From assembly GCF_000711965.1 (NCBI RefSeq), contig NZ_JONS01000006.1:62001-126000 (forward strand): a stretch of DNA of 64,000 bases. Direction: 5' to 3'. Below, piece by piece: positions 49,450 to 63,628 of the stretch (position 1 is its first letter; every line of letters starts with the position of its first letter). The notes below the pieces were generated by a model. That model saw only the letters and a list, made by a program, of their open reading frames with translations. It did not search any database and was not told where the DNA came from. Source of the stretch: Actinomyces israelii DSM 43320 (GTDB taxonomy: Bacteria > Actinomycetota > Actinomycetes > Actinomycetales > Actinomycetaceae). The translations under genes were made by a program, and so were the position numbers.

Positions 49450-50396
49450 CCCAGCGTCACGAGCCCCGGGAGCCCCGCGAGGGCTACGCCCGGGGGCTGG
49501 TGGAGATCGGCGTCGAGCACGACGACGTCTTCGTGCTCGACGGCGACTGCGCCAAGGCCAACTACACCGACCGCTTCGGCGAGAGGTTCCCGGACCGGTT
49601 CTTCAACCTCGGCATCGCCGAGTGCGACATCGTCGGCACCGCGGCCGGCATGGCCGCCCTGGGACGGGTGCCCTTCGCCAACGCCTACGGCAACTTCCTG
49701 ACCGGACGCGGCTTCGACCAGGTGCGCGTCTCGGTGGCCTACTCCCGGCGCAACGTCAAGATCGTCGGGCACAACGCCGGCACCACCGCAGCCCAGGAGG
49801 GGGCGACCCACCTGCCGCTGGAGGACGTCGCGATCATGCGGGCCATCCCCGAGATGACCGTCGTCGTGCCGTGCGACGCCGTCGAGATGCGCAAGGCCGT
49901 CCACGCCGCCCACGCCCTGGACGGGCCCGTGTACCTGCGCGTCGGCAGGCTCCCCGTCCCCGTGGTCACCGATGAGGACACTCCCTTCGAGATCGGCAGG
50001 GCGGTCCGGCTGCGCGAGGGCGAGGACGTCACCCTGCTCACGACGGGCTGCATGGCCTCCGAGACCCTCGGCGCTGCCGACCTGCTCGCCGCCGGGGGCG
50101 TCGAGGCTGACGTCCTCCACCTGCACACCGTCAAGCCCCTCGACGTCGAGGCGGTCGTCGCCTCGGTGACCAGGACCGGCTGCGCCGTCACCGCCGAGGA
50201 GCACTCCGTGCTGGGTGGCCTGGGATCCGCCGTCGCCGAGACCCTGGGCGCCCGTCTGCCCGCCCCCCTGGAGCGGGTCGGCACCAAGGACGTCTTCGGG
50301 GTGTCCGAAACCATGGACGAGCTCTTCGACTACTTCGGGCTGCGCGCCGCCGACATCGCCCGGGCGGCGCGCACGGTCCTGGAGCGCCGTGGCTGA
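49446..50396 (+). CDS. Transketolase, C-terminal (pyrimidine) subunit
   Basis: A 316-residue partner subunit. It includes VLDGDCAKANYTDRF, FNLGIAECDIVGTAAGMAALG (the conserved catalytic Glu that activates ThDP is in IAE), FANAYGNFLTGRGFDQ and the C-terminal TTGCMASETLGAADLL domain. With the N-terminal subunit it should transfer two-carbon ketol units between sugar phosphates; hydroxypyruvate is a known donor for the enzyme class. It starts by 4-base overlap. Its place in a ureide/glyoxylate cluster is notable. Confidence 0.93.
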   Translation: MTQRHEPREPREGYARGLVEIGVEHDDVFVLDGDCAKANYTDRFGERFPDRFFNLGIAECDIVGTAAGMAALGRVPFANAYGNFLTGRGFDQVRVSVAYSRRNVKIVGHNAGTTAAQEGATHLPLEDVAIMRAIPEMTVVVPCDAVEMRKAVHAAHALDGPVYLRVGRLPVPVVTDEDTPFEIGRAVRLREGEDVTLLTTGCMASETLGAADLLAAGGVEADVLHLHTVKPLDVEAVVASVTRTGCAVTAEEHSVLGGLGSAVAETLGARLPAPLERVGTKDVFGVSETMDELFDYFGLRAADIARAARTVLERRG

Positions 50397-50495
50397 CCGT
50401 CCCACCCGCGCGGCCCGCCGCGCGCACCCGCCGCACACCACCCACCACGCGCACCCGCCGGGCGCGCGGCTACGAGAAGACCGAGGAGACACAGC

Positions 50496-51416
50496 ATGAA
50501 AGAGTCACTGCACGACTACATGAAGGTCGGGATCGTCCACTTCATGGCCTACCCCTTCGCCCAGAGCGGCCAGGAGCCGGTCGCGGACGCGGTCGCCGAG
50601 ATCGTCGAGGACGACTTCTTCGACGCCATCGAGGTCACCCGCATTGACGACGACGCCGAGCGCCGGCGCGTGGCGGACCTCCTGGACAGCGCCGGCGTCG
50701 CCGTCGGCTTCGGCGGCCAGCCCTACGTCCTCAAGGGCCGGCTCAACCTCAACTCGCCCGACGAGGAGGAGCGCGCGCACGCCATCGACGTCCTCAAGGG
50801 GGGCATCGACCAGGCCTACGAGCTCGGCGCGGGGAAGTTCGGCTTCCTGTCGGGCCCCAGGCCGCCGGCGGGCGAGCGGGACCGGGCGCTGGAGCTCCTG
50901 GCCGACTCGATCGTCCAGCTCGGCCGCTACGCCCGCTCCAAGGGGGACCTCGTGCTGTCCCTGGAGACCTTCGACGACTCCACCGACAAGAAGGCCCTCG
51001 TCGGCACCAACCGCATGGCCTGCGAGCTCGCCTACGAGGTGCGCAAGGCCATCCCGGACTTCGGCCTCATGGTCGACCTGTCCCACCTGCCGATGCAGGG
51101 AGAGACCCCGCACCAGGCGCTGAGCGCTACCCGGGAGTTCATCAACCACGCCCACATTGGCAACTGCGTCATCAGCGACCCGAGCCACCCCGACTACGGG
51201 GACCTCCACCCGTACTTCGGCCACCCCCAGGGCGAGAGCAATGTCCCGCAGGTACGCGAGTTCCTCCGCGCCCTGCTCGACATCGGCTACCTGCGCCCCG
51301 ACGCCCCCGAGCGCAGCATCGTCGCCTTCGAGGTGCAGCCCCGCGGCGGCCAGCGCAGCCGCGCGGTCGTCGCGGACGCCAAGCGCGTGCTGCGGGAGGC
51401 CTGGCGGACGCTGTAA
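50496..51416 (+). CDS. Xylose isomerase-like TIM-barrel protein (candidate hydroxypyruvate isomerase)
   Basis: A 306-residue AP-endonuclease-2/sugar isomerase-like barrel. The metal-binding set appears complete: E in LSLETFDD, D and H in MVDLSHLP, H in NHAHIGNC and E in VAFEVQPRGG. Family members isomerise or epimerise ketoses and hydroxypyruvate. Placed directly before glyoxylate carboligase, it may interconvert tartronate semialdehyde and hydroxypyruvate, like Hyi next to Gcl in other bacteria, though it is longer than typical Hyi. GAGGAG stands before the ATG. Confidence 0.8.
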   Translation: MKESLHDYMKVGIVHFMAYPFAQSGQEPVADAVAEIVEDDFFDAIEVTRIDDDAERRRVADLLDSAGVAVGFGGQPYVLKGRLNLNSPDEEERAHAIDVLKGGIDQAYELGAGKFGFLSGPRPPAGERDRALELLADSIVQLGRYARSKGDLVLSLETFDDSTDKKALVGTNRMACELAYEVRKAIPDFGLMVDLSHLPMQGETPHQALSATREFINHAHIGNCVISDPSHPDYGDLHPYFGHPQGESNVPQVREFLRALLDIGYLRPDAPERSIVAFEVQPRGGQRSRAVVADAKRVLREAWRTL

Positions 51417-51422
51417 CACCCG

Positions 51423-51448
51423 CGGGCGGCCCCGCACGGGGCTGCCCG
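51423..51448. other. Intraoperonic hairpin before gcl
   Basis: CGGGCGGCCCC-GCAC-GGGGCTGCCCG forms an 11-bp stem with one G-T wobble, just past the isomerase stop at 51416. Confidence 0.5.
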
Positions 51449-51482
51449 GCGGCGCACATCCCACCGATTGGAGCAGAGAACC

Positions 51483-53258
<1,776 letters not shown>

Positions 53259-53590
53259 GCGGCCGCAGAGCCGCCGGCCGCTTCGCCCGGCGGCTCCGCG
53301 GGCCTCAGCGCCTCCGCGCTCCCGCCTCCGCCCCCGCCGGGACGCCGGCGGGGCGGGGCCACCGGGGTACCGCGGCCTCCGACGTCGGAGACCTTGAGGC
53401 CGACCGCCGGTGCGGGGAGGCCCGTCGGCTGCCGGCGGGAGCGGCGCACTGCCGATCGCGCGCCCCGGGCGCGGGGCGCCCGTCGTCGTCACGGTGCGGG
53501 CCGGTGACGACAGCCGGCCACCGCGACGGCGGTGAGCCGAGCCCTCAGCCAGGCCCGCGCTACCTGACAACGGTGTGAGGAGAAGAAGAC
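53259..53590. terminator. Intergenic region with a terminator-like hairpin after gcl
   Basis: This 332-bp gap begins with GAGCCGCCGG / CCGGCGGCTC (53268-53296), a perfect 10-bp stem with a 9-base loop and a likely partial terminator. The rest is GC-rich with no credible gene. The second permease may therefore have its own promoter in this gap. Confidence 0.5.
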
Positions 53591-55114
53591 ATGAAAGCAC
53601 TGGACGTCCGCCACGACGAGCTGCGCCGCGGCGACACCGCGGGACGATTGTTCAACGACGACCTGGCCCCGGCGCGCGCGAGCGACCGCAGCTGGAACAG
53701 CTACTCGCTGTTCTCCCTGTGGATGAACGACGCGCACAACGCCTCGAACTACACATTCGCCGCCGCCCTGTTCATCGGGACGGGGACGCTCATGGGCATG
53801 ACGCCGCTCGCGATCGTCATCGGGGTGCTCGTCGCCACCGTGATCATCTTCGCGGCGTGCTGCGTCTCGGGGCAGATGGGCTACGAGACCGGCGCGCCGT
53901 ACCCCGTCATCAGCAGGGTGACCTGGGGCGTGTGGGGCGCGAACTTCCCGGCGATCGTCCGGGGCGTTGTCGCCATCGCCTGGTACGGCATTCAGACCTA
54001 CCTCGCCTCCATCTCCCTGGAACTGCTCCTCATGCGCATATTCCCGGGCATGCTGACGTGGAGCGCCTCGTTCCTCGGCCTCCGGCTCTCCGGGTGGCTG
54101 GCGTTCCTGATCCTGTCGGCCGTCCAGCTGGTCATCGTGTGGCGCGGGATGGAGGCGGTCCGGCACTTCCAGGGGGCCGCGGGCCCCACCATCTGGGCCA
54201 TTATGATCGGCCTGGGCCTGTGGATGCTCTCCCGGGCCGGATGGCAGTTCCACTGGACGGTCAACGCCGACGGCGTGGCGCCGCCGGCGGGCACGCAGGT
54301 CCACCAGGTGCTGGTCACGGTGGGCCTGACGGTCGGCACGCTGGCGACCCTCATGCTCAACTTCTCCGACTTCGCCCGCTACGCGCCGAGCTCGCGCTCC
54401 ATGGTCATGGGCAACCTGCTCGGCCTGCCGCTGAACTGGACCGCCTTCGCCATGACGTCGGTCCTGTGCTCGGCGGCGGCCATCGAGGTCTACGGAGTGG
54501 CCATCCACGACCCGGGCGAGCTGCTGTCCCTGGTCGACAACGACATCGTCTTCTACGTGGTGAGCATCGGGTTCATTGTGGCCACCATCGGGGTGAATAT
54601 TGTCGCCAACTTCGTCTCGGCGGCCTTCGACCTGTCCAATGTCAACCCCAAGCGGATCTCCTTCCGGGTGGGCGGAATCGTCGCCGTCGTCGCCTCCATT
54701 GCGGTCACGCCCTGGAACCTCTACGGGAGCCCCGCGGCCATCACCTACTTCCTGGGCTCGCTGGGGGCGCTCCTGGGCCCCTTCTTCGGGATTCTCGTCA
54801 TTGACTACTTCTACTTCAAGCGCGCACGCGTCGACCTGCGGGACCTGTACTCGCCGGCGCGCGACGGACGGTACTACTACCACCGCGGAGTCAATATGAA
54901 TGCGCTGATCGCCTTCATTCCGGCGGCGATCATCGCCCTGTGCATCGCGCTCGTCCCGGTGCCGCTGCTGCAGACCCTGGCCCCGTTCTCCTGGTTCATC
55001 GCCGCCCCGCTCGGATCGCTGTGCTACTGGACGGTCATGCGCGTGCGCGGGGTCGAGGAGCGGCTGGTGCCCGTGCCGACCGCCGAGGAGCGGAGCAGGA
55101 CGGAGGCCGCATAG
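53591..55114 (+). CDS. NCS1 nucleobase/ureide permease (second copy)
   Basis: A 507-residue importer of the same family as the gene at 44080, but clearly diverged. It has LFNDDLAPARASDRSWNSYSLFSLWMNDAHNASNYTFAAALF in place of the helix-1 segment (shown here as WMNDAHNASNYTF), IAWYGIQTYLAS, LNFSDFARYAP, WNLYGSP and the same 12-helix layout. Helix 1 has NDAHNASN where the first permease has SDIHSIGG, so substrate choice may differ. GAGGAGAAG precedes the ATG. It closes the cluster, and repeat C units follow. Confidence 0.92.
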   Translation: MKALDVRHDELRRGDTAGRLFNDDLAPARASDRSWNSYSLFSLWMNDAHNASNYTFAAALFIGTGTLMGMTPLAIVIGVLVATVIIFAACCVSGQMGYETGAPYPVISRVTWGVWGANFPAIVRGVVAIAWYGIQTYLASISLELLLMRIFPGMLTWSASFLGLRLSGWLAFLILSAVQLVIVWRGMEAVRHFQGAAGPTIWAIMIGLGLWMLSRAGWQFHWTVNADGVAPPAGTQVHQVLVTVGLTVGTLATLMLNFSDFARYAPSSRSMVMGNLLGLPLNWTAFAMTSVLCSAAAIEVYGVAIHDPGELLSLVDNDIVFYVVSIGFIVATIGVNIVANFVSAAFDLSNVNPKRISFRVGGIVAVVASIAVTPWNLYGSPAAITYFLGSLGALLGPFFGILVIDYFYFKRARVDLRDLYSPARDGRYYYHRGVNMNALIAFIPAAIIALCIALVPVPLLQTLAPFSWFIAAPLGSLCYWTVMRVRGVEERLVPVPTAEERSRTEAA

Positions 55115-55297
55115 AGTCCGAATAGATCGTATAGATCATGCGGTCCGTGCGGTCCGTGCGGGCTCCTCGTTCGGGCCGGGCGGCGCGGGTCGCGCCGTGT
55201 GGACTCCGAACAGGTCCGGTGCGGGGTGCGACGGCGGCACTGAGCGCGCGGCCGCGGAGGCGCTTGGCGCACGCCGTCGTGCCCTGCGGCCGCCGGC

Positions 55298-55361
55298 CTG
55301 AACCGATCTCGACGCGGAAGTGAACCGATCTCGAGCCGGAGTACGACCGATCTCGGCGGCG
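55298..55361. repeat. Three tandem GAACCGATCTCG-type units (repeat family C)
   Basis: Units of 23, 21 and about 20 bases starting at 55298, 55321 and 55342 share ACCGATCTCG. Two similar units lie at 1645-1686. This block is downstream of the second NCS1 gene. Confidence 0.6.
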
Positions 55362-55375
55362 GCACACACGACTGC

Positions 55376-55414
55376 GGCCCGCGGAGCCGGGTTGTCTCTC
55401 CCGGCCCGCGGGCC
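55376..55414 (+). terminator. Terminator-like hairpin
   Basis: GGCCCGCGGAGCCGGG pairs with CCCGGCCCGCGGGCC around an 8-base loop (one bulge) and is followed by TTT. It probably terminates rightward transcripts reading through repeat C. Confidence 0.55.
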
Positions 55415-55723
55415 TTTGTCGTCGAGGGGCTCAACTCCGGGTTCCCAAATCCGGAGGAGCGCGCCTCCTTCGCCAGAGCGACCGGTGCCGGGCTCCCTAA
55501 GACCCGACTCCGTCTCGGCAGCGAGCCGGTCACCGGGTTCCCCAACCCTCGCGGCCCGCTCCGTCCAGCGGCAGTCACTATGTAACCCGACCCGCCTGGA
55601 AACTCACCCCTATGAACCCTGGCAAGTTCCTGTGAACGTCAGATTGTGGTGCTCGTGGGATCCAGCCGGCCCGCACCGACCTGCGCCGGCCCTCGTCTTG
55701 ACCCTCGCGCTGCGTGAGGGCCC

Positions 55724-56578
55724 ATGCTGTCGGGCGTGAGAGATGCTGTGCTCATGGAGCTTGCGGACACCGTGCGGGGCCGGGCCGAGGGGCCCGGCGA
55801 GATGACGGTCGGGCGAGTCGCCGGGCTCGTCGGCGTCAGCGTGCGCACCCTGCACCACTGGGACGAGATCGGGCTGGTCGTCCCCTCGGCCCGCTCGTGG
55901 GCCGGCTACCGGCTTTACAGTGCCGAGGACGTCGCCCGGATCCACCGGGTGCTCGTCTACCGGGAGACCGGGATGCCGCTGGCCGAGGTGGCCCGGGTCC
56001 TGGACGACCCGCACGTCGACGCCGTCGCGCACTTGGCCCGCCAGCGCGAGCTGCTCCGGGCCCGCATCGCTCACCTGACCCGGATGCTCCGGGCAGTGGA
56101 CACGATGATGGAGAGGAACAGTATGGGGCAGAACCTGACTCCGCAGCAGCAGGCCGAGATCCTCGGCGCCGAGTGGGACCCCGCCTGGCAGGAGGAGGCC
56201 GAGGAGCGCTGGGGCGGCACCGAGGAGTGGGCGCAGTCGTCCGCCCGCAAGGCCGCCATGACCCGGTGGGACTGGGCGTGCGTCGCCAAGGAGACGGGTG
56301 CCCTCGAGGCCGACCTGGCGGCCGCCATGCGCGAGGGCGTCGCCCCCGGCAGCGAGCGGGCCAACGCCCTGGCCGAGCGGCACCGAGCGAGCATCGACCA
56401 GTGGTTCGACGCGACCTATGCCAAGCAGGTGCTCATCGCCCGCGGCTACGTCGCCGACCCGCGCTTCACCGCCTACTACGACAGGATCGAGGACGGCCTG
56501 GCCGCCTGGCTCAAGGATGTCGTCGACGCCAACGCCGCCGCCCACGGGGTGGACCCGGCCACCGCCGTCTGGGAGTGA
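55724..56578 (+). CDS. MerR-family regulator with TipAS domain
   Basis: A 284-residue regulator. The MerR winged helix reads MTVGRVAGLVGVSVRTLHHWDEIGLV, followed by SWAGYRLYSAEDVARI. A coiled-coil linker leads to a C-terminal TipAS-type domain (about 160-284) with EEAEERWGGTEEW, AAMREGV and YVADPRFTAYYDRI, which in TipA binds thiopeptide antibiotics and activates transcription. The first ATG at 55724 has GAGGG upstream; the conserved domain begins at the ATG at 55802, which is an alternative start. No target gene is adjacent downstream: it meets the ATPase gene tail to tail. Confidence 0.88.
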   Translation: MLSGVRDAVLMELADTVRGRAEGPGEMTVGRVAGLVGVSVRTLHHWDEIGLVVPSARSWAGYRLYSAEDVARIHRVLVYRETGMPLAEVARVLDDPHVDAVAHLARQRELLRARIAHLTRMLRAVDTMMERNSMGQNLTPQQQAEILGAEWDPAWQEEAEERWGGTEEWAQSSARKAAMTRWDWACVAKETGALEADLAAAMREGVAPGSERANALAERHRASIDQWFDATYAKQVLIARGYVADPRFTAYYDRIEDGLAAWLKDVVDANAAAHGVDPATAVWE

Positions 56579-56600
56579 GACGGCGCCGGCGCTCTGCCGG

Positions 56601-56673
56601 CGTCGAGATAGACATTTTCGTACGAGATAGACGGTGACACCGCCGACCTCGTACGAAAATGTCTATCTCGGGG
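56601..56673. repeat. Long palindromic repeat B, copy 3
   Basis: Same unit as copy 1 (GAGATAGACATTTTCGTACG arm), between the convergent MerR and ATPase genes (stops at 56578 and 56685). The last bases of the right arm have diverged, so the outermost pairs are lost. Confidence 0.85.
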
Positions 56674-56684
56674 GGTGCGGCGCG

Positions 56685-59624
<2,940 letters not shown>

Positions 59625-59651
59625 GAAGAGACTGTAGCCGCAGCCCCATCT

Positions 59652-59724
59652 CGTCGAGAGAGACATTTTCGTACGAGATAGACGGTGACACCGCCGATCT
59701 CGTACGAAAATGTCTCTCTCGAGG
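59652..59724. repeat. Long palindromic repeat B, copy 4
   Basis: It lies between the stop of the large enzyme gene (59753) and the ATPase start, both on the minus strand. The arm has GAGAGAGAC in place of GAGATAGAC, with the matching change GTCTCTCTC in the other arm, so pairing is kept. Confidence 0.87.
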
Positions 59725-59752
59725 GGCGCCAGCGTGAGGGACGTCCGGGGCC

Positions 59753-62700
59753 TCAGGCCAGGGAGGGCTGGAGGCCGAGCGTGCCCACCAGGTGCGCCCG
59801 GTAGGCCGGCGAGGTGACCTCGTCGAGCCAGGCGCGCGCCGAGGCCAGGCGGCCCTCGATATCGAGGCGCTCGGTGACCTCCTCGTTGCCCTGGGTCGTG
59901 GTGAAGCGGGTCAGGGCCGCGATCGCGGACTCTGCCTGCTTGCGGTCGCGCTCGACCTTGGCGTCCACGCGCTCCGCGTACCAGTCGGAGGCCAGGATGT
60001 TCTCCCGCTCGAACAGGGCGCGCAGCTCCGGGCTCGACAGCGTCCACCCCTCCTCGGAGCGCCCGGAGTACATGATCTCCAGCAGCGCCTTGAGCGGCGG
60101 CACGGCCCACTGGATGGAGCCGTCGTCGACGTAGTGCTTGGCCACGGCCCGGTGGGTGGCGACGATGACCTCCACGGAGTCGGCGAAGATCGCCGGGTCC
60201 TGCAGCTCGGGCCGCAGCATCTCCTCGGTGAACACGACGTCGGGGTGCAGGAAGATGCGCCCGAAGTAGGCCGTCGCGAAGGCGGCGTTCATGCGGTAGC
60301 CCAGACGCGAGGCCTCGATGCGGCGGCCCTCGTGGTCGAAGTCCTCCAGGCGCTCCAGGTAGCCGGCCTCGATCAGGGCGCGGGCGTCGCGCTCCTGCGG
60401 GGTCATGCGCGAGAAGATCTCGGGCACCAGCAGGGAGATGTCGTGGGCGACCTTGACCTTCGGGCCGATGTAGCCCGCCGAGCTCAGCCAGCCGTCGTAG
60501 CCGCCCAGCGCGTAGGACAGCAGCGCGGCGTTGAGGTCGTAGACGGGCGGCAGCGCGTTGAAGGGCGACTTGGTCAGCGCCCCCTCGCTGCCCGCGCCCG
60601 TGGTGGAGGGCGACTTGCCGGTCATGGAGGAGATGAACTCCATGAACAGCTCGGGCAGCTCCATGTAGTGCAGCGGGTTGTAGGCGCACAGCGCGGGCAC
60701 GCCCGGCTCGGGCGGGTTGTTGCGGCGTCCCGCGGCGACGACGTCGACGCCGTGGCGCGCCGGGGCGGCCAGCGGCGCGTCCCGGTACAGGTGGATGGAC
60801 AGGTCGGCCAGCGCGACGTCCCGGGGGTTGGCGATGTCCGGGCGCACCTGCAGGTAGCGCGGGTTCCTGGTGGGCGCGCCGCCGACCAGGCGCGGGTTCG
60901 CCGTCGAGGTCCAGTAGGTCTCCTCGCGCGGGTCGGCCGCCTCGGGGATCGCGGCCGCGCGCCGCACGAGCTCCTGCATGGGCTCGGTGAAGCGTGACAG
61001 GCCGGGGGCGTCGGCGACCATGGCGCGGGCGTCGGCCGGGGTCAGCGGCTGGTAGTTCGAGATGAACAGACCCGTGCCGGACATGTCCCGCTCGGTCTGC
61101 TTGTCGTAGCCGCGCACAATGGCGTCGTCGGGGCGCTGGAAGAGCAGCGACTCACAGTTGGTGACGAACTTGCGCGAGACGCTGGAGCCGGCCGTGGACT
61201 CCAGGCCGCCGGGCGCCACGATCGAGGAGGTGATGTCGTCCTCGGTCTGGACCTTGGCGGCCGGGGAGAAGTCCGGGCGCAGGGACAGCAGGCGCCAGGC
61301 GCCGTCGTCCTCGAAGCCCACGCGCAGCATGTTGACCTTGATGACCTCGCCGTCCAGGCGCAGCGAGTTGCCCTTACGGCCGTTGATAATGCCGACCGAG
61401 AAGTGGCTGCGCCAGTCCGCGCCCCAGCCGGGCTGGTAGTAGCGCTTGACGGTGAAAATGAGCTCCTTGATGTGGGCCGGGATGGACTCCAGGAAGGCGT
61501 TGTACTCCTCGGTGTACATGCTCGAGGGCGTCAGCAGCTTGATGACGCTGCCCAGCGAACGGCGCTCGGACAGGATCGGGCGGTGGTGGGCGCTCTTGTT
61601 GGCCGGGTCCACGAAGCGGTCGGCGTAGTTGCCGTCCAGGATCTTCTGCACGGCGTCGAGGTCGGCGTCCACGTCGCCCACGTAGGCCTCCCCGAACACG
61701 AAGGCGTCCAGGAGGGACTTGGAGATCTCCGACTTGCCGCCGCCGGAGACGGTGGCGGGCTTGTGCGCCTGGGTGGCCCACGGCGCGGTGCCCACCAGGT
61801 GCCACTGGGTGGCGTCGCCCTCGCGGTGCTTGGCGTGGACCCGGTAGCCGCCGGGGGCGATGTAGACCCGGTCGGCCAGCAGCGGGATGGAGGCCTCCCG
61901 GCCGTCCGCGCGGTCCCAGGTCACTGTCTGGGTGCGCATGGAGAAGTGCGCGCCCGCGGGCACCAGGACAATCCCCTCGTCCGGGCGGCCGTCGTCGTCG
62001 AGCAGGACCGCCGAGCCGTCCGCGCGCGCCTCGAAGCGGCCGGGGTTGCGCGCGAGCACCCGCTCGACGGTGGCGCCGGCGGGGGTGTGGACGTCGGTGT
62101 ACTCCTGGCCCAGGTTGTAGCGAGGGAAGGCCAGGGCCCCGCCGGAGTGCTCCTCCTCCACGCAGCCGAACAGGTTGGCCGAGTAGCTGATCTGGGTCTT
62201 GACCTCCTTCTTGCAGTAGCCGTAGTAGTTGTCGGCGATAATGGTGACGATGACGCCGCGCTCGTCGCGGGCCACCAGCTTGAAGGCCTTGCCGTCGTTG
62301 TAGAGCTCGTCGGCGCCCCGCCAGCACATGCCGTCGCGGCGCTGGCGCTCGGTGGCCTCCTCCCAGGCCGGCAGCCCCAGCTCCTTCTTGGTCAGGCGGG
62401 TCAGGTGCGGGGCGAGGATGACGCAGCCGGTGTGCCCGGTCCACGACTCCGGCGCCAGGGAGGCGTCGTTCTCAGGCAGGTAGGGGTCCCCGCCGTTGCC
62501 GAAGATGCCCTCGACGAAGTCGAGGTTGGACACCAGGCCGCCGGGCGCGATGAAGCGGATCTCCATGGAGCGCTCGGCGGAGAAGCCGGGTACCTCGGGC
62601 ACGACGACGGGGCGCAGCAGCAGGGAGACGAAGCAGCGGGCCGGATCGGCCTGGGTGGAGGCCCACGGCAGGGTCATGAGGTCGTCGGGGGCGTCGACGG

Positions 62701-63202
62701 CGGCCGCGAGGACGCGGGCGAAGACGTCGCGGGGCACGGCCTTCTTGTCGTCCGGGATGGGCAGGCCGCCCTCGGCGACGTGGAAGACGCCGGCGGTGGT
62801 GCGGCGGTCGTTGCGCGGGTTGTGCAGGACGCCGGAGAGCACCCTGTAGCTCTCGACGTAGTCGGAGGTGAAGCTGGTGGCGTCCACCGGCAGGGACAGC
62901 GCGCGGGCCAGGCCCGGCTGGTCCAGGACGAGGGTCGCCCCGGGCAGCTTCGGCTGCGCGGCGGCGCCGTCGAGGTAGGAGTCCAGGAAGGCCTGGATGC
63001 GCCGGTCCGCGGCGCACGGGCGGTTGGCCAGGCGGCGGGTCAGCTCGCGCTGGCGGGCCAGGATCGGCGCCACGAGGCGGTCGGTCTCGCGGTCGAAGTC
63101 GGAGCGGGCGGCGTGGTCCGGGACGGGGGCGCCGAGCAGCTCCAGGCGCAGCGCGATCGCTGAGTTCGCTGAGTTGGTGGGCGCGGCAGGAGAAGAGCTC
63201 AT
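59753..63202 (-). CDS. Probable PPi-dependent phosphoenolpyruvate carboxykinase
   Basis: A 1149-residue soluble protein. Its size and patterns recall the diphosphate-type PEP carboxykinase described in Propionibacterium and Entamoeba: the P-loop-like TVSGGGKSEISKSLLDAF (near 486), YYGYCKKEVKTQISYSANLFG and HRPILSERRSLGSVIKLL. That enzyme interconverts oxaloacetate plus PPi and PEP plus phosphate plus CO2, and supports CO2 fixation during succinate fermentation, a trait of Actinomyces. I recognise the family from memory rather than by alignment, so the identity is probable, not certain. The ATG at 63202 is the best start; only a weak ribosome site is present. No cofermentation genes are adjacent. 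Confidence 0.6.
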   Translation of the reverse strand: MSSSPAAPTNSANSAIALRLELLGAPVPDHAARSDFDRETDRLVAPILARQRELTRRLANRPCAADRRIQAFLDSYLDGAAAQPKLPGATLVLDQPGLARALSLPVDATSFTSDYVESYRVLSGVLHNPRNDRRTTAGVFHVAEGGLPIPDDKKAVPRDVFARVLAAAVDAPDDLMTLPWASTQADPARCFVSLLLRPVVVPEVPGFSAERSMEIRFIAPGGLVSNLDFVEGIFGNGGDPYLPENDASLAPESWTGHTGCVILAPHLTRLTKKELGLPAWEEATERQRRDGMCWRGADELYNDGKAFKLVARDERGVIVTIIADNYYGYCKKEVKTQISYSANLFGCVEEEHSGGALAFPRYNLGQEYTDVHTPAGATVERVLARNPGRFEARADGSAVLLDDDGRPDEGIVLVPAGAHFSMRTQTVTWDRADGREASIPLLADRVYIAPGGYRVHAKHREGDATQWHLVGTAPWATQAHKPATVSGGGKSEISKSLLDAFVFGEAYVGDVDADLDAVQKILDGNYADRFVDPANKSAHHRPILSERRSLGSVIKLLTPSSMYTEEYNAFLESIPAHIKELIFTVKRYYQPGWGADWRSHFSVGIINGRKGNSLRLDGEVIKVNMLRVGFEDDGAWRLLSLRPDFSPAAKVQTEDDITSSIVAPGGLESTAGSSVSRKFVTNCESLLFQRPDDAIVRGYDKQTERDMSGTGLFISNYQPLTPADARAMVADAPGLSRFTEPMQELVRRAAAIPEAADPREETYWTSTANPRLVGGAPTRNPRYLQVRPDIANPRDVALADLSIHLYRDAPLAAPARHGVDVVAAGRRNNPPEPGVPALCAYNPLHYMELPELFMEFISSMTGKSPSTTGAGSEGALTKSPFNALPPVYDLNAALLSYALGGYDGWLSSAGYIGPKVKVAHDISLLVPEIFSRMTPQERDARALIEAGYLERLEDFDHEGRRIEASRLGYRMNAAFATAYFGRIFLHPDVVFTEEMLRPELQDPAIFADSVEVIVATHRAVAKHYVDDGSIQWAVPPLKALLEIMYSGRSEEGWTLSSPELRALFERENILASDWYAERVDAKVERDRKQAESAIAALTRFTTTQGNEEVTERLDIEGRLASARAWLDEVTSPAYRAHLVGTLGLQPSLA

Positions 63203-63628
63203 GGCGCCGAGCCTATGGCGGGACGCGACACACGCCGGTCTCATTGGCCCGCGGGGAGTGTCGGCGACTCCCGGCGACTCCCGGCATCCGTGACGTGCTG
63301 CACACCACGAAGAGGGCGAGCGGGTCTCCTTGGTCACGGAATCGGTTACTGATTGCCACCGGGCGCATGGGGCGACGACGACGCCGGGGCGGCAGGCCCG
63401 GGCTCGGCGGAGAGGGGGAACCGCGCCGTTCTGCGCGATTGCCGGCAGCGCCGAGGCCGGGTGGACGGTGGGGCGCCCGCGACCCGACGGCGAGGAGGGG
63501 CGCGGGTCATGGGTTTCATTCGGGAGTCTCGCAGGCGCTTCCCGCTGTTCATGGCACGCCGAAGCCGCCATACTTGACGACAGTCCGTGACGGCAGTGCG
63601 CCGTCGTCCGCACAGAAATGAGGACCGC
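63203..63628. other. Intergenic region between divergent genes
   Basis: A 426-bp gap that must carry the promoters of the large enzyme gene (-) and the penicillin-binding protein gene (+). TTGACG occurs at about 63574, 55 bp before the GTG, but no convincing -10 follows. No repeat or RNA gene is seen. Confidence 0.35.

Larger units (their letters stand above)
55115..55723. other. Intergenic region with repeat C units and a hairpin
   Basis: A 609-bp gap with no credible gene. It holds tandem GGTCCGTGC-type short repeats near 55143, repeat C units (55298-55361), a strong hairpin at 55376-55414 followed by TTT, and further inverted segments to 55560. A GGTTC-containing stem near 55440 looks T-arm-like, but no tRNA cloverleaf can be drawn. 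Confidence 0.45.

Noticed and set aside
55430-55470. Possible tRNA T-arm (GGTTC in a short stem)
   Set aside because: The loop does not fit the GTTCRA consensus, and no acceptor, D or anticodon stem can be formed around it.
59625-60689. In-frame upstream extension of the P-type ATPase
   Set aside because: It runs antisense through repeat B copy 4 and the end of the large enzyme gene. The conserved cation-ATPase N-terminus starts after the ATG at 59624.
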